64,000 nt of DNA from positions 47,886 through 111,885 of the forward strand of contig DASXHZ010000024.1 of NCBI GenBank assembly GCA_036488085.1, in the 5' to 3' direction. The notes beneath the pieces are model-generated. The model searched no databases and was not told the DNA's origin. It saw only the letters and a list, made by a program, of their open reading frames with translations. This DNA comes from DASXHZ01 sp036488085. GTDB taxonomy: Bacteria; Acidobacteriota; Thermoanaerobaculia; Gp7-AA8. Positions 17,533 through 25,948 of this stretch are shown here, in pieces. Numbering within the stretch: position 1 is the stretch's first letter; the number at the start of each line of letters is the position of its first letter. Both the position numbers and the translations under genes were made by a program.

Positions 17533-18758
17533 AGGTCCGCGAGCTCACGGTCACGAACTTTCGTGGGTTCGCCGGAGCGCGACGTTTTCAGTTGTCCGAA
17601 CGCTTTACCGTGATCGCCGGAATCAACGGCCGCGGGAAGAGTTCACTGCTCGATGGCTTAGCAGTTCTAATCGCAAGGCTCCTTCGTGCCCTCGCACTGA
17701 GCGCAGGCAACGGGCGAACTATCTCGACGAATGACGTCCACTCTGGAGAGCAAGAAGCCAAACTGGGGATGCAGGCCAACTGCGCCGGTATTCCTGTCAC
17801 GTTCGACGTAACTTATCGTCGGGCCTCCCGAAAGGTGCGCGCTCGCGGGATGCCTAGTCCTGCCGTGCGCGATCAGATTCGCAAGAACTACGGCGACCCG
17901 ACGCGTGAAGACGACCAAGCCCCCATCGCCGTCTACTTCACGACGGATCGCGCGGGCTATCGACTCCCGCGAACGTTGCCGACCAATCTCCCCACAGGCC
18001 ACGGCCTCGCCCATCACGGCGCGCTATCCAACCGAATGGTCGACTACCGCGACTTCATGGCTCGCTACCGGCTGTGGGTTCTTCAGGAGAGTGCGGAGTT
18101 GGCTGCCTTCAATCGAGTGCTGGGGGAGTTCCTTGATGGCTTCTCTGATGTAACTGTCGAAGAGGATCCACTGCGGCTGACGGTGAAGAAAGCTGAAGCT
18201 CGTATTTCACTCCAGCAACTCTCTGATGGCGAGCGTGCCTTCATCGCCTTACTGGGTGACCTCGTGCGCCGACTCGCACTGGCGAATCCGGAGCTGAAAG
18301 ACCCCCTAGCTGGGCATGGTGTTGTTCTCATCGATGAATTGGAGCTTCATCTCCACCCTCGTTGGCAGCGAGAGGTCGTCGAGAAGCTGCGCACCAGCTT
18401 CCCGAACATCCAATTCATCGCGACGACGCACTCGCCATTCATCATTCAGTCGCTTCGACCGGGGGAGTTGATCACACTCGACCCCGAGGAGTTCGGTGAA
18501 TACGCGAACCGCAGCGTTGAGGACATCGCCGAGCATGTGATGGGTGTTGAGGTACCGCAAAAGAGCGAGCGCTATCTCGAGATGATGAAGGCCGCCGAGG
18601 AATACTACGGGCTGCTGCGGGATGCACCCGAACACGCCCAAGAGGCGGAAGCGCGACTTGCCGAACTTGCGGTACGGTTCAGCGACGATCCTGCCTACCA
18701 GGCGTTGCTGAGACTCGAGCGTGCTGCTCGGCAAGGAGGCGACCATGCGGCCCGTTGA
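17529..18758 (+). CDS. ptuA: PtuA-like AAA ATPase (Septu-type defence)
   Basis: 409 residues from GTG 17529, overlapping the hsdS stop (GTGA). Walker A is GINGRGKSS near residue 32, the ABC-type signature is LSDGERAFIALL, Walker B is VVLIDELELHLHP, and the His switch is ATTHSPFII. These are hallmarks of the OLD/RecF-like ATPases used by Septu PtuA. No TOPRIM nuclease domain follows; the C-terminal 90 residues are helical (SERYLEMMKAAEEYYGLL). It lies directly upstream of an HNH nuclease gene, which is the Septu arrangement. In Septu, PtuA forms an ATP-controlled complex that restrains PtuB. By eye this region is less GC-rich than flanking genes. Confidence 0.85.
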   Translation: MKVRELTVTNFRGFAGARRFQLSERFTVIAGINGRGKSSLLDGLAVLIARLLRALALSAGNGRTISTNDVHSGEQEAKLGMQANCAGIPVTFDVTYRRASRKVRARGMPSPAVRDQIRKNYGDPTREDDQAPIAVYFTTDRAGYRLPRTLPTNLPTGHGLAHHGALSNRMVDYRDFMARYRLWVLQESAELAAFNRVLGEFLDGFSDVTVEEDPLRLTVKKAEARISLQQLSDGERAFIALLGDLVRRLALANPELKDPLAGHGVVLIDELELHLHPRWQREVVEKLRTSFPNIQFIATTHSPFIIQSLRPGELITLDPEEFGEYANRSVEDIAEHVMGVEVPQKSERYLEMMKAAEEYYGLLRDAPEHAQEAEARLAELAVRFSDDPAYQALLRLERAARQGGDHAAR

Positions 18759-19428
18759 GAAGGGAGCTGCGCCTCGGACCTATGCTGTCTATCAAGACGC
18801 CGCAGGCGATCTGCGCGCCGTTCTTGGCGACTACTGCAGCTACTGTGAGCGGCAAATCGAAACCCACTTGGCGGTTGAGCACGTGCAACCGAAGTCGCGA
18901 AGACTGAAGCTCGCGACAGCCTGGAGCAACTTCCTCTTCGGATGCGTTCATTGCAACTCGAGCAAGGGGAAGAAACGTGTCCCGCTCAAGAACTACTTCT
19001 GGCCAGATCGCGACAACACACTGAGAGCACTTGTGTACGTCAACGGTGGGCTCGTACGGCCCGATCCAGCCCTATCGACGACGGATAGCGCGAAAGCAAC
19101 GGCGACGATCGCTCTCACTGGTCTCGACAAGTATCCGGGGAACACCGGCCACGAGCCCACCGACTCGGATCGGCGATGGCTCCGTCGCAAGGAAGTCTGG
19201 GATCTTGCGCAAAGATGCGTTGCGGACCTTGCTGCCAACAACACGCGCGAAGTGCGCCAACTCATCGTCGATAACGCTGTAGCCCGCGGCATGTTCTCGA
19301 TCTGGTGGACGGTCTTCGCAGGCGACGCTGACATGCGTCGACGGTTGCGGCAGGCCTTCTTGGGAACCTGCCCCAACAGCTTTGACGCCAACGAGAACCT
19401 CCAAGCTCGACCCGGAGGGCAACTGTGA
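18745..19428 (+). CDS. ptuB: PtuB-like HNH endonuclease
   Basis: 227 residues from ATG 18745. The start is set by AAGGAGG five bases upstream, inside the end of ptuA (14-base overlap). The nuclease core has two zinc-binding pairs, CSYC (Cys31, Cys34) and CVHC (Cys67, Cys70), with the catalytic VEHVQPKS at His46 and CNSSKG after the second pair. This is the HNH type found in Septu PtuB and in retron Ec78 effectors. The helical C-terminus probably docks on the ATPase. It likely nicks or degrades nucleic acid when infection is sensed. Its stop overlaps rhuM. Confidence 0.85.
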   Translation: MRPVEKGAAPRTYAVYQDAAGDLRAVLGDYCSYCERQIETHLAVEHVQPKSRRLKLATAWSNFLFGCVHCNSSKGKKRVPLKNYFWPDRDNTLRALVYVNGGLVRPDPALSTTDSAKATATIALTGLDKYPGNTGHEPTDSDRRWLRRKEVWDLAQRCVADLAANNTREVRQLIVDNAVARGMFSIWWTVFAGDADMRRRLRQAFLGTCPNSFDANENLQARPGGQL

Positions 19429-20465
19429 CAGACCAGCGCCCGCAGGAAGGCGAGCTGATTCTCTACCGCACCGCCGATGACGCCGTGCGCGTCGAGGTAC
19501 TCTACGAATCCGAGACCTTCTGGCTCGACCAGCGAAGGATGGCCGAGCTCTTCGGCGTCGACGTCCGCACCGTCAACGAGCACTTGCGCAACATCTACGA
19601 AAGCGGCGAACTGGCCGAGGAAGCAACTATCCGGAAAATCCGGATAGTTCGAACCGAGGGCACACGCGAGGTCGCCCGCGACATCACCTCTTACAACCTC
19701 GACGCGATCATCTCGGTCGGCTACCGGGTCAACAGCGCGCAGGCCACGCAGTTCCGCATCTGGGCGACCCAGACCTTGCGCGAGTTCATCGTCAAAGGCT
19801 TCGTCCTCGACGACGAGCGGCTGAAATTGAACAAGCGCTTCGGCAAGGACTACTTCGAAGAGCTACTCGAGCGGATCCGCGAGATCCGCGCCAGCGAACG
19901 CCGGTTCTACCTGAAGATCACCGACATTTACGAGCAGTGCAGCATCGACTACGACAAGCACGCCGAGACGACGCAGACGTTCTTCAAGACCGTGCAGAAC
20001 AAGTTGCACTGGGCGGTCACGGGCAAGACCGCCGCGGAGCTGATCGCCGAGCGAGCTGACGCCGGTAAGCCCTCGATGGGGCTCACTACGTGGAAGAACG
20101 CGCCCAACGGGAAGATCCTCAAGAGCGATGTCAGCGTCGCCAAGAACTACCTGATCGAGCGCGAGATCAAAGAGCTCGAGCGCATCGTGTCAATGTACCT
20201 CGACTACGCCGAGAACCAGGCCGCGCGGCAGATCCCGATGAAGATGGGCGACTGGGTCGCGAAGCTCGACGCGTTCCTGCAGTTCAACGAGTACGAGGTA
20301 CTCGCGAGCGCGGGTAGGGTCTCCGCCGAGGTGGCCAAGCATCTCGCCGAGGAGCAGTACGATAAGTTCCGCGTGCGTCAGGACCGCGAGTTCGAAAGCG
20401 ACTTCGAGGCCGAGGTGAAGCGCATCACGTCGAAGCGTGCGGCCAGGACCAAGGAGGAGTCGTGA
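19425..20465 (+). CDS. rhuM: RhuM family protein
   Basis: 346 residues from GTG 19425 (GTGA overlap with ptuB). The N-terminus (VLYESETFWLDQRRMAELFGVDVRTVNEHL) is a phage antirepressor-like DNA-binding region. It is followed by the family core SYNLDAIISVGYRVNSAQATQFRIWATQTLREF and a long C-terminal helical part. RhuM was named from a Salmonella pathogenicity island and often occurs inside type I restriction operons. Its biochemical role is not established, and a regulatory or accessory defence role is inference from context. The gene is full length. Confidence 0.9.
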   Translation: MTDQRPQEGELILYRTADDAVRVEVLYESETFWLDQRRMAELFGVDVRTVNEHLRNIYESGELAEEATIRKIRIVRTEGTREVARDITSYNLDAIISVGYRVNSAQATQFRIWATQTLREFIVKGFVLDDERLKLNKRFGKDYFEELLERIREIRASERRFYLKITDIYEQCSIDYDKHAETTQTFFKTVQNKLHWAVTGKTAAELIAERADAGKPSMGLTTWKNAPNGKILKSDVSVAKNYLIEREIKELERIVSMYLDYAENQAARQIPMKMGDWVAKLDAFLQFNEYEVLASAGRVSAEVAKHLAEEQYDKFRVRQDREFESDFEAEVKRITSKRAARTKEES

Positions 20466-23400
20466 CGAGCGTGCCCCGCCACTCCGAGGCAGCCTTCGAG
20501 ACGGTCATCGAGCAGCACCTGCTCGGACACGGCTACTTCGCCGTGTCGCGCGATGGCTTCGACCGCGAGCGCGCCATCTTCCCGTCCGTGGTCCTCGATT
20601 TCATCAGGGACACGCAACCGAGGGAGTGGGCGAAGCTTGAAGCGCTGCACGGCTCGAAGACTGGCGAACAAATCCTCAGCGACCTTTGCAAATGGATGGA
20701 CGCGAACGGCTCGCTCGCGACACTGCGCCATGGGTTCAAGTGCTACGGGCGCACGTTGCACGTTGCGTACTTCAAGGCGGCGCACGACCTGAACCCGGAG
20801 CTCGAGGAACGCTACGCGAAGAACCGCCTCGGCCTAACTCGCCAGCTCCGCTACTCGACTCGGTGCGAGAACTCGCTTGACGTCACCCTCAGCGTGAATG
20901 GCATCCCGATCGCGACGCTCGAGCTGAAGAACGCCATGACGGGGCAGACGCTCGAGAACGCGCGACGGCAGTACAAGCAGGACCGCGACCCGCGCGAGAC
21001 GGTCTTCGAGTTCAAGAAGCGCACGCTGGTGCACTTCGCGGTCGACACCGACGCGGTGCTCATGACGACGCGGCTCGCTGGTACCGCCACCCATTTCCTG
21101 CCCTTCGACAAGGGCGACGATGGCGGCGCCGGCAACCCTGTCGACCCGCACGGCCGGAGCTACCGCACGGCCTACCTCTGGGAAGAAGTGCTAGCCCGAG
21201 ACAGCTTCCTCGATCTGCTCGCTCGCTTCCTCCATTTGCAGATCGAAGAGAAACGCGACGATCAGGGGCGAAAGGTGAAGACGGAGTCGATGATCTTCCC
21301 CCGCTACCACCAACTCCAGGCGGTGCGCCTCCTCGTGGAGTCGGCCCGTACGGAGGGCCCGGGGCACAACTACCTCGTCGAACATTCGGCTGGCAGCGGT
21401 AAGAGCAACACGATTGCCTGGCTCACGCACCGGCTCGCATCGCTGCATGACCAGAGCAATCAGCGCGTCTTCGACAGCGTGGTTGTCGTCACCGATCGCG
21501 TGGTGCTCGACCAGCAATTGCAGGACAACATCTACCAGTTCGAGCACAAGCGCGGCGTCGTGCAGAAGATCGACGCCCACTCGCGCCAGCTCGCCGAGGC
21601 GCTCGAAAGCGCGGTGCCGATCATCATCACGACGCTGCAGAAGTTTCCGTTCGTCTCGCGCCAGCTGCTCAAGATGGCGGAAGAGCGCGGAGAGGCCGGC
21701 TCGGGAACGCTCCAGACTCGGCGTTGCGCGGTGATCATCGATGAGGCGCACAGCTCGCAAGGCGGGGAGACCGCGACGGACTTGAAGGAGGTGCTCGGCG
21801 GTGAGTCGCTCCGCGAGGAGGCGCAAAAGCGTGCCGCGGAGGAAGGCCGCGAGGATCTGGAGGAACTGTTCCGCAGCATGGCGAAGCGCGGCCGGCAGGC
21901 GAACCTGAGCTTCTTCGCCTTCACGGCGACGCCGAAGCACAAGACGCTAGCGGTGTTCGGGCGAAGCGGCGAGCCCACACACCGCTACACCATGCGCCAG
22001 GCGATCGAGGAGGGCTTCATCCTCGACGTGCTCAAGAGCTACACGACGTACGCGACGTACTACCGTCTCCTCAAGTCGTGCGAGGACGACCCGAACGTCG
22101 AGCGCAAGAAGGCGGCGCGCGCGCTCGCTCGCTTCCTCAAGTTGCACCCACACAACATCGCCCAGAAGACCGAAGTGATGGTCGAGCACTTTCATGCCGT
22201 CACCAGCCACAAGATCGGCGGTCGCGCGAAGGCGATTGTGGTGACCGGATCGCGCCTCGAAGCCGTTCGCTACAAGCACAGCTTCGACAAATACATCAAG
22301 AGCAAGGGTTATCCGATCAAATCCCTCGTGGCGTTCTCAGGGACCGTCCAGGACGACAAGCTGACTGACGTTTCCTACACCGAAGTCGAGATGAACGGTG
22401 GCCTTCGCGAAAAAGAGCTTCCCGAGCGTTTCGCCTCGGCCGAATATCAGGTGCTCCTGGTCGCGGAGAAGTACCAGACCGGTTTCGATCAGCCGCTCCT
22501 TCACACTATGTACGTCGATAAGCGGCTCGCCGGCATTCAGGCCGTGCAGACGCTCTCGCGGCTCAATCGCATCCACCCGCTGAAAGAGGACACGTTCGTC
22601 CTTGACTTCGTGAACGACCGCGAGGAGATCCGTGAGGCGTTCAAAACGTATTACGAGGGTGCTGAGATTGGCGAGGAGGTAGACCCAGCGCGGCTCTATG
22701 CCATCAAGGGCGAGCTCGACGCGGCCGGTATCTACCTCGATGAGGAGATCGCACGCTTCTGCGACGTCTACTTCAAGCCCAAGCAGAAGCAAAGTGCTCT
22801 CGACCACCAGGCGATGAACGCGGCGCTCGATCCCGCAGTCTCTCGCTTCAAGGCTCGCTCGAATGAAGGTCCCGACGAGGCAGAGCTGTGGCGCGGCAAA
22901 CTTCAGGCGTTTCAGAACCTCTACGGCTTCTTGAGTCAAGTGATCCCGTATCAGGACTCCGATCTGGAACGTCTCTACATCTTCGTCCGTCACCTGGCGA
23001 CGAAGCTACCGCGCCGCTCGACCGGTGCGGGCTACCAATTCGACGACGAAGTGAAGCTCGAGTATTACCGCCTTCAGAAGATCAGCGAAGGTTCGATCAC
23101 GCTGAAGGACGGGGAGGCGCAAAAACTCGATGGCCCTTCCGAGGTCGGTAGCGGTGCCCTTCATGAGCAGGCCGTGCCGCTGTCGCAGCTCATTGACGTC
23201 GTCAACGAGCGCTTCGGCACTGACTTCAATCAAGCCGATCAGCTTTTCTTCGATCAGATTGTTGAAGCTGCTATGGGCGACGACGGACTTCGGCGCGCGG
23301 CAGCCGTGAACCCGGGCGAAAAGTTCGAGTTGCTCTTCAAAAGTGTGCTCGAAAGGCTCTTCGTCGATCGCATGGATCAGAACGAGGACATCTTCGTTCG

Positions 23401-24022
23401 CTTCATGAACGACGTGCCCTTCCAGAAGGTGGTGACGAGTTGGATGGCGGAAGAAGCGTATCGCCGACTTCGCGCCGACGATGCCTCGTCGCCCGATGCG
23501 CTCCGCTCGAAGTTGCGGCTCGTCGAGGGAGCCGCGAAGGACCGGTACGTGAGATGCGTGCCTCTTGTGCCACTCAAGGCGGCAGCCGGAGCGTTTAGCG
23601 ACCCTCAGCAGGTCGCCGATGACGATTTCGAATGGGTCGAGGTGGAGAACGGTCGCCGGATTCGCCCGGGCATGTTCGTCGCGCAGATCGTCGGTCGTTC
23701 GATGGAGCCCGGCATCGAAGACGGCGCGTACTGCCTCTTCGCTGCCCCGGTCACGGGTTCGCGGCAAGGTCGGATTGTGCTCGTCCAGCTTCGCGATGCC
23801 ACAGACCCCGAGACCGGACACCGCTACACGGTGAAGCGCTACGAGAGCGAGAAGACCGGCGCCGGCGAGTCACGGCGACACACGAGGGTCACGCTGAAGC
23901 CTACCAACCCAGCCTACGCGCCGATCGTGCTCGAAGGCGTTGAGGAAGACGCCGTGCAGGTGATCGCAGAGGTCGTCGAGGTACTCGGGGTCGCTCCGCC
24001 CCTCATCGATCGTGCGGATTGA
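20462..24022 (+). CDS. hsdR: Type I restriction enzyme subunit R with C-terminal S24/LexA-like domain
   Basis: 1186 residues from GTG 20462 (GTGA overlap with rhuM). The N-terminal PD-(D/E)xK nuclease has LELKN at Glu154/Lys156 with a downstream QY. The SF2 motor has Walker A SAGSGKSNT (Lys314), DEAH at 427-430, SFFAFTATP and LSRLNRIHP. A helical C-terminal section follows to about 1020. Ordinary HsdR would end near there. Residues about 1030-1180 instead form a LexA/UmuD-type S24 fold, with GRSMEPGIEDGAYCLF (nucleophile Ser1080) and YTVKRY (base Lys1125), then a beta-strand tail. HsdR translocates and cuts unmodified DNA. The extra domain may self-cleave or sense DNA damage. No frameshift is seen. 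Confidence 0.93.
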   Translation: MTSVPRHSEAAFETVIEQHLLGHGYFAVSRDGFDRERAIFPSVVLDFIRDTQPREWAKLEALHGSKTGEQILSDLCKWMDANGSLATLRHGFKCYGRTLHVAYFKAAHDLNPELEERYAKNRLGLTRQLRYSTRCENSLDVTLSVNGIPIATLELKNAMTGQTLENARRQYKQDRDPRETVFEFKKRTLVHFAVDTDAVLMTTRLAGTATHFLPFDKGDDGGAGNPVDPHGRSYRTAYLWEEVLARDSFLDLLARFLHLQIEEKRDDQGRKVKTESMIFPRYHQLQAVRLLVESARTEGPGHNYLVEHSAGSGKSNTIAWLTHRLASLHDQSNQRVFDSVVVVTDRVVLDQQLQDNIYQFEHKRGVVQKIDAHSRQLAEALESAVPIIITTLQKFPFVSRQLLKMAEERGEAGSGTLQTRRCAVIIDEAHSSQGGETATDLKEVLGGESLREEAQKRAAEEGREDLEELFRSMAKRGRQANLSFFAFTATPKHKTLAVFGRSGEPTHRYTMRQAIEEGFILDVLKSYTTYATYYRLLKSCEDDPNVERKKAARALARFLKLHPHNIAQKTEVMVEHFHAVTSHKIGGRAKAIVVTGSRLEAVRYKHSFDKYIKSKGYPIKSLVAFSGTVQDDKLTDVSYTEVEMNGGLREKELPERFASAEYQVLLVAEKYQTGFDQPLLHTMYVDKRLAGIQAVQTLSRLNRIHPLKEDTFVLDFVNDREEIREAFKTYYEGAEIGEEVDPARLYAIKGELDAAGIYLDEEIARFCDVYFKPKQKQSALDHQAMNAALDPAVSRFKARSNEGPDEAELWRGKLQAFQNLYGFLSQVIPYQDSDLERLYIFVRHLATKLPRRSTGAGYQFDDEVKLEYYRLQKISEGSITLKDGEAQKLDGPSEVGSGALHEQAVPLSQLIDVVNERFGTDFNQADQLFFDQIVEAAMGDDGLRRAAAVNPGEKFELLFKSVLERLFVDRMDQNEDIFVRFMNDVPFQKVVTSWMAEEAYRRLRADDASSPDALRSKLRLVEGAAKDRYVRCVPLVPLKAAAGAFSDPQQVADDDFEWVEVENGRRIRPGMFVAQIVGRSMEPGIEDGAYCLFAAPVTGSRQGRIVLVQLRDATDPETGHRYTVKRYESEKTGAGESRRHTRVTLKPTNPAYAPIVLEGVEEDAVQVIAEVVEVLGVAPPLIDRAD

Positions 24023-24257
24023 AGGTTCAGCGCGCGCGAGCACCGTCGACGGCGCAATTCCGCTGTCACGAGGACAATCAGAGCGCGCTCAGGTATTGCG
24101 ACGTCATGATCGGGACGGCGAAAGAACGATTCCGAACGCATTAAGAAGTTCAGGTCGCGCACCCAACTCGACCAAACGTCCGGCGCGCGCAGGATTCCCG
24201 CAGGATGGCCCGGCAACCAAGCGTTCATTTCGATCTAGGCTCCTGGAAGCCCTGGCG

Positions 24258-24635
24258 GACCGAGTGGCAAGATCGTCCTACCGAGTGACAAGTTCGTCCG
24301 ACCGGAACGCAGGTCCGGCTGGCTGGTCGGCAAGTCCGTCTGGCCGACCGGCAGGTCCATCTGACCGACCGGCACGTCCGTCTGGCTGGTCGGTAGGCCC
24401 GTTTGTCTGGCCTGTCACATTCGCCTGGTCGTCTGACAGATCCGTTCGCCCGGCTGGCAAATCGTTCCGTCGCGCTGTCAATTCGTTTCGCGCGACGGCC
24501 AGACCCGCCCGGCTCGTTGCCAGATCTCTTCGTTCGGTTGCCAGACCGGGTCGTCTCGCAACCAGATCGGATCGTCCGGCCGCCAGATCCGCCCGCGGCG
24601 CTGCCAGATCGGTTGAGGCACGTGCCCGATCCGCT
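24258..24635. repeat. 18-unit degenerate 21-bp tandem repeat
   Basis: Eighteen consecutive 21-bp units with no indels. The best-conserved part of each unit is a core close to GCCAGATC(C/G)G; the right half of the array is more uniform than the left. Because 21 is a multiple of three, all frames stay largely open: minus-strand frames read heptads such as RSGN followed by three variable residues. No ribosome-binding site or start supports a gene. Units are directly adjacent without spacers, so it is not a CRISPR. The stretch 24023-24257 before it holds nothing recognisable. Confidence 0.85.
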
Positions 24636-24662
24636 CGCCTGACTGGCGGTTAGGAAATCAAC

Positions 24663-24668
24663 GATAAT
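24663..24668 (+). promoter_or_regulatory. -10-like box GATAAT, leaderless spacing
   Basis: GATAAT ends exactly 6 nt before the ATG at 24675. No Shine-Dalgarno sequence lies between, so the transcript would start at or next to the start codon. Confidence 0.45.
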
Positions 24669-24674
24669 CGTCCC

Positions 24675-25139
24675 ATGATTCGCTACCTCGCCTTCGCTCT
24701 CCTCCTTGCAACCGCCGCGTTCGGGCAGGAGTACGGCACGTCCGCCGGCGAAATGCGCATGGTGACGAAGTCGGCGACGAGCGCGATGTCGGGGTCGTTC
24801 ACGCTCGGGACGAATCTGATGTCGGCGAGCTACGGCGGCACCGTCGTCCCCGATCGGGTCTGGTTCTTCGGATCGGCGATGCGCGACAAATCGAACCTTC
24901 TGAACTCGCAGTACGGCACTCCCGTCGCTCCGATGCGCAGCCTCGACGGGAAGACGACCGCCCAGCTCGGCGACCGCCAGTCGCTCGTCGCCGCCTTCAC
25001 CTCCGCCGCCTCGCCGGCGACCGCGGTGAGCCCGCGCCTCAACACGTCGCTCTTCGATCTGCACTACATGATGAACGTGTCGCCGAACTCCTTCTTCACG
25101 GTGAACGTGACGAAGAACGGCGGGCGGCTGCAGCAGTAG
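24675..25139 (+). CDS. Small secreted hypothetical protein
   Basis: 154 residues with a signal peptide (MIRYLAFALLLATAAFGQ). The mature region is Ser, Thr and Ala rich with short beta-like stretches (SASYGGTVVPDRVWFFGSAM, SLFDLHYMMNVSPNSFFTV). No known domain is recognised. It probably resides in the periplasm or outside the cell. The start has a GATAAT box at leaderless spacing. It lies between the 21-bp repeat array and a hairpin array, so it may be an isolated transcription unit. Confidence 0.65.
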   Translation: MIRYLAFALLLATAAFGQEYGTSAGEMRMVTKSATSAMSGSFTLGTNLMSASYGGTVVPDRVWFFGSAMRDKSNLLNSQYGTPVAPMRSLDGKTTAQLGDRQSLVAAFTSAASPATAVSPRLNTSLFDLHYMMNVSPNSFFTVNVTKNGGRLQQ

Positions 25140-25148
25140 CGTTGCGGC

Positions 25149-25255
25149 GCGACCTGGGCCGGCTGAGAGCCGGCCCCACACACGCGACCTGGGCCGGCTG
25201 AGAGACGGCCCCTCACACGCACCCTGGGCCGGCTGAGAGCCGGCCCCTCACACAC
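25149..25255. repeat. Three 35-37-bp tandem hairpin units (GGGCCGGCT family)
   Basis: Three direct repeats start at 25149, 25184 and 25219. Each contains CTGGGCCGGCTGAGAG followed by the complementary CCGGCCC arm (one mismatch in unit 2), then a C/A-rich CACAC spacer. A related single unit is at 33364-33418. Each can form a strong hairpin; the array could terminate transcription after 25139, and a T-run follows at 25274-25279. Confidence 0.8.
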
Positions 25256-25296
25256 GGCAATTGACCTTGCGGGTTTTTTGCAGTAGTTCTGCCGAT

Positions 25297-25863
25297 GTGG
25301 ACTTCGACAACACCGCCACCGCAGTCAAACTTGACGTAGAACGCGACCGGCGCGACTCGTTGCGTCTGCTCGCCAACGTCGTTCGCCGCTCCGACAGCTC
25401 GCAGTCTTTCGCGAGCTTGCCCGTCCAGATGGCGAATGCGCTCATGGAGCTCAGCGGGTACTTGTGGATCCGGGGGGAGTCGCAATTCGAGCACTATTAC
25501 TCGCAGGCGATCGCGCTCGCGTGCGTGCGGCCCGCGACGCCCGAGATCCGGCGGTACGAGGCGCTCCTGCTCTCCTTCATCCGCTTCGACCGCCGCCGGC
25601 CGGCGCTGCCGGAGGCGGACGCCTTCCTTCCGCTTCTGCTCAACGACCAGCAGTGCATCCACTTCATCCAGCTCGTCCGTAGCCAGGCGTCGTTCCAGCC
25701 GCTCTACGAGGCCGCGCGGCAGTTCGACAGCTACGGCGCGATGTCTCGCCCTCCGCGCAAGCTCGAGCGCATCGTCCTCTTCGCACGCGAGCTGACGGCG
25801 CGGCCGCTCCTCGGAGCCGCGACCGCCGGCGAGGAGATCTATTTGCGGCTGGGCAGCGGATAG
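25297..25863 (+). CDS. Hypothetical helical protein
   Basis: 188 residues if translation starts at GTG 25297; a TTG at 25261 is also in frame, and neither has a good ribosome-binding site. The sequence is helical and leucine-rich (VKLDVERDRRDSLRLLANVV, ALMELSGYLWIRGESQFEHYY) with no signal peptide or known motif. The repeated helical pairs suggest an alpha-solenoid or TPR-like fold, but this is a guess. It is convergent with the TonB-dependent receptor gene. Confidence 0.5.
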   Translation: MDFDNTATAVKLDVERDRRDSLRLLANVVRRSDSSQSFASLPVQMANALMELSGYLWIRGESQFEHYYSQAIALACVRPATPEIRRYEALLLSFIRFDRRRPALPEADAFLPLLLNDQQCIHFIQLVRSQASFQPLYEAARQFDSYGAMSRPPRKLERIVLFARELTARPLLGAATAGEEIYLRLGSG

Positions 25864-25888
25864 GTTCAGCCGCGCTGCGCGCAGCATC

Positions 25889-25905
25889 GGCGGCGGGCCG
25901 CCGCC
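25889..25905. terminator. GC-rich hairpin between convergent genes
   Basis: GGCGGC and GCCGCC flank a five-base loop (25889-25905), in the 85-bp gap between the plus-strand gene ending at 25863 and the receptor gene ending at 25949. There is no T-tract, so factor-independent termination is uncertain. Confidence 0.3.
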
Positions 25906-25948
25906 GCCCCACTGAGCCCCAGTGAAGCGACGACGGCCCGCAGCGCGA

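Noticed and set aside
24258..24635. CRISPR array
   Set aside because: Units are contiguous 21-mers without spacers and too degenerate; no cas genes.
24012..24653. 213-codon ORF across the 21-bp repeats
   Set aside because: Openness follows from a repeat length divisible by three and high GC; no start signals, and several frames are equally open.
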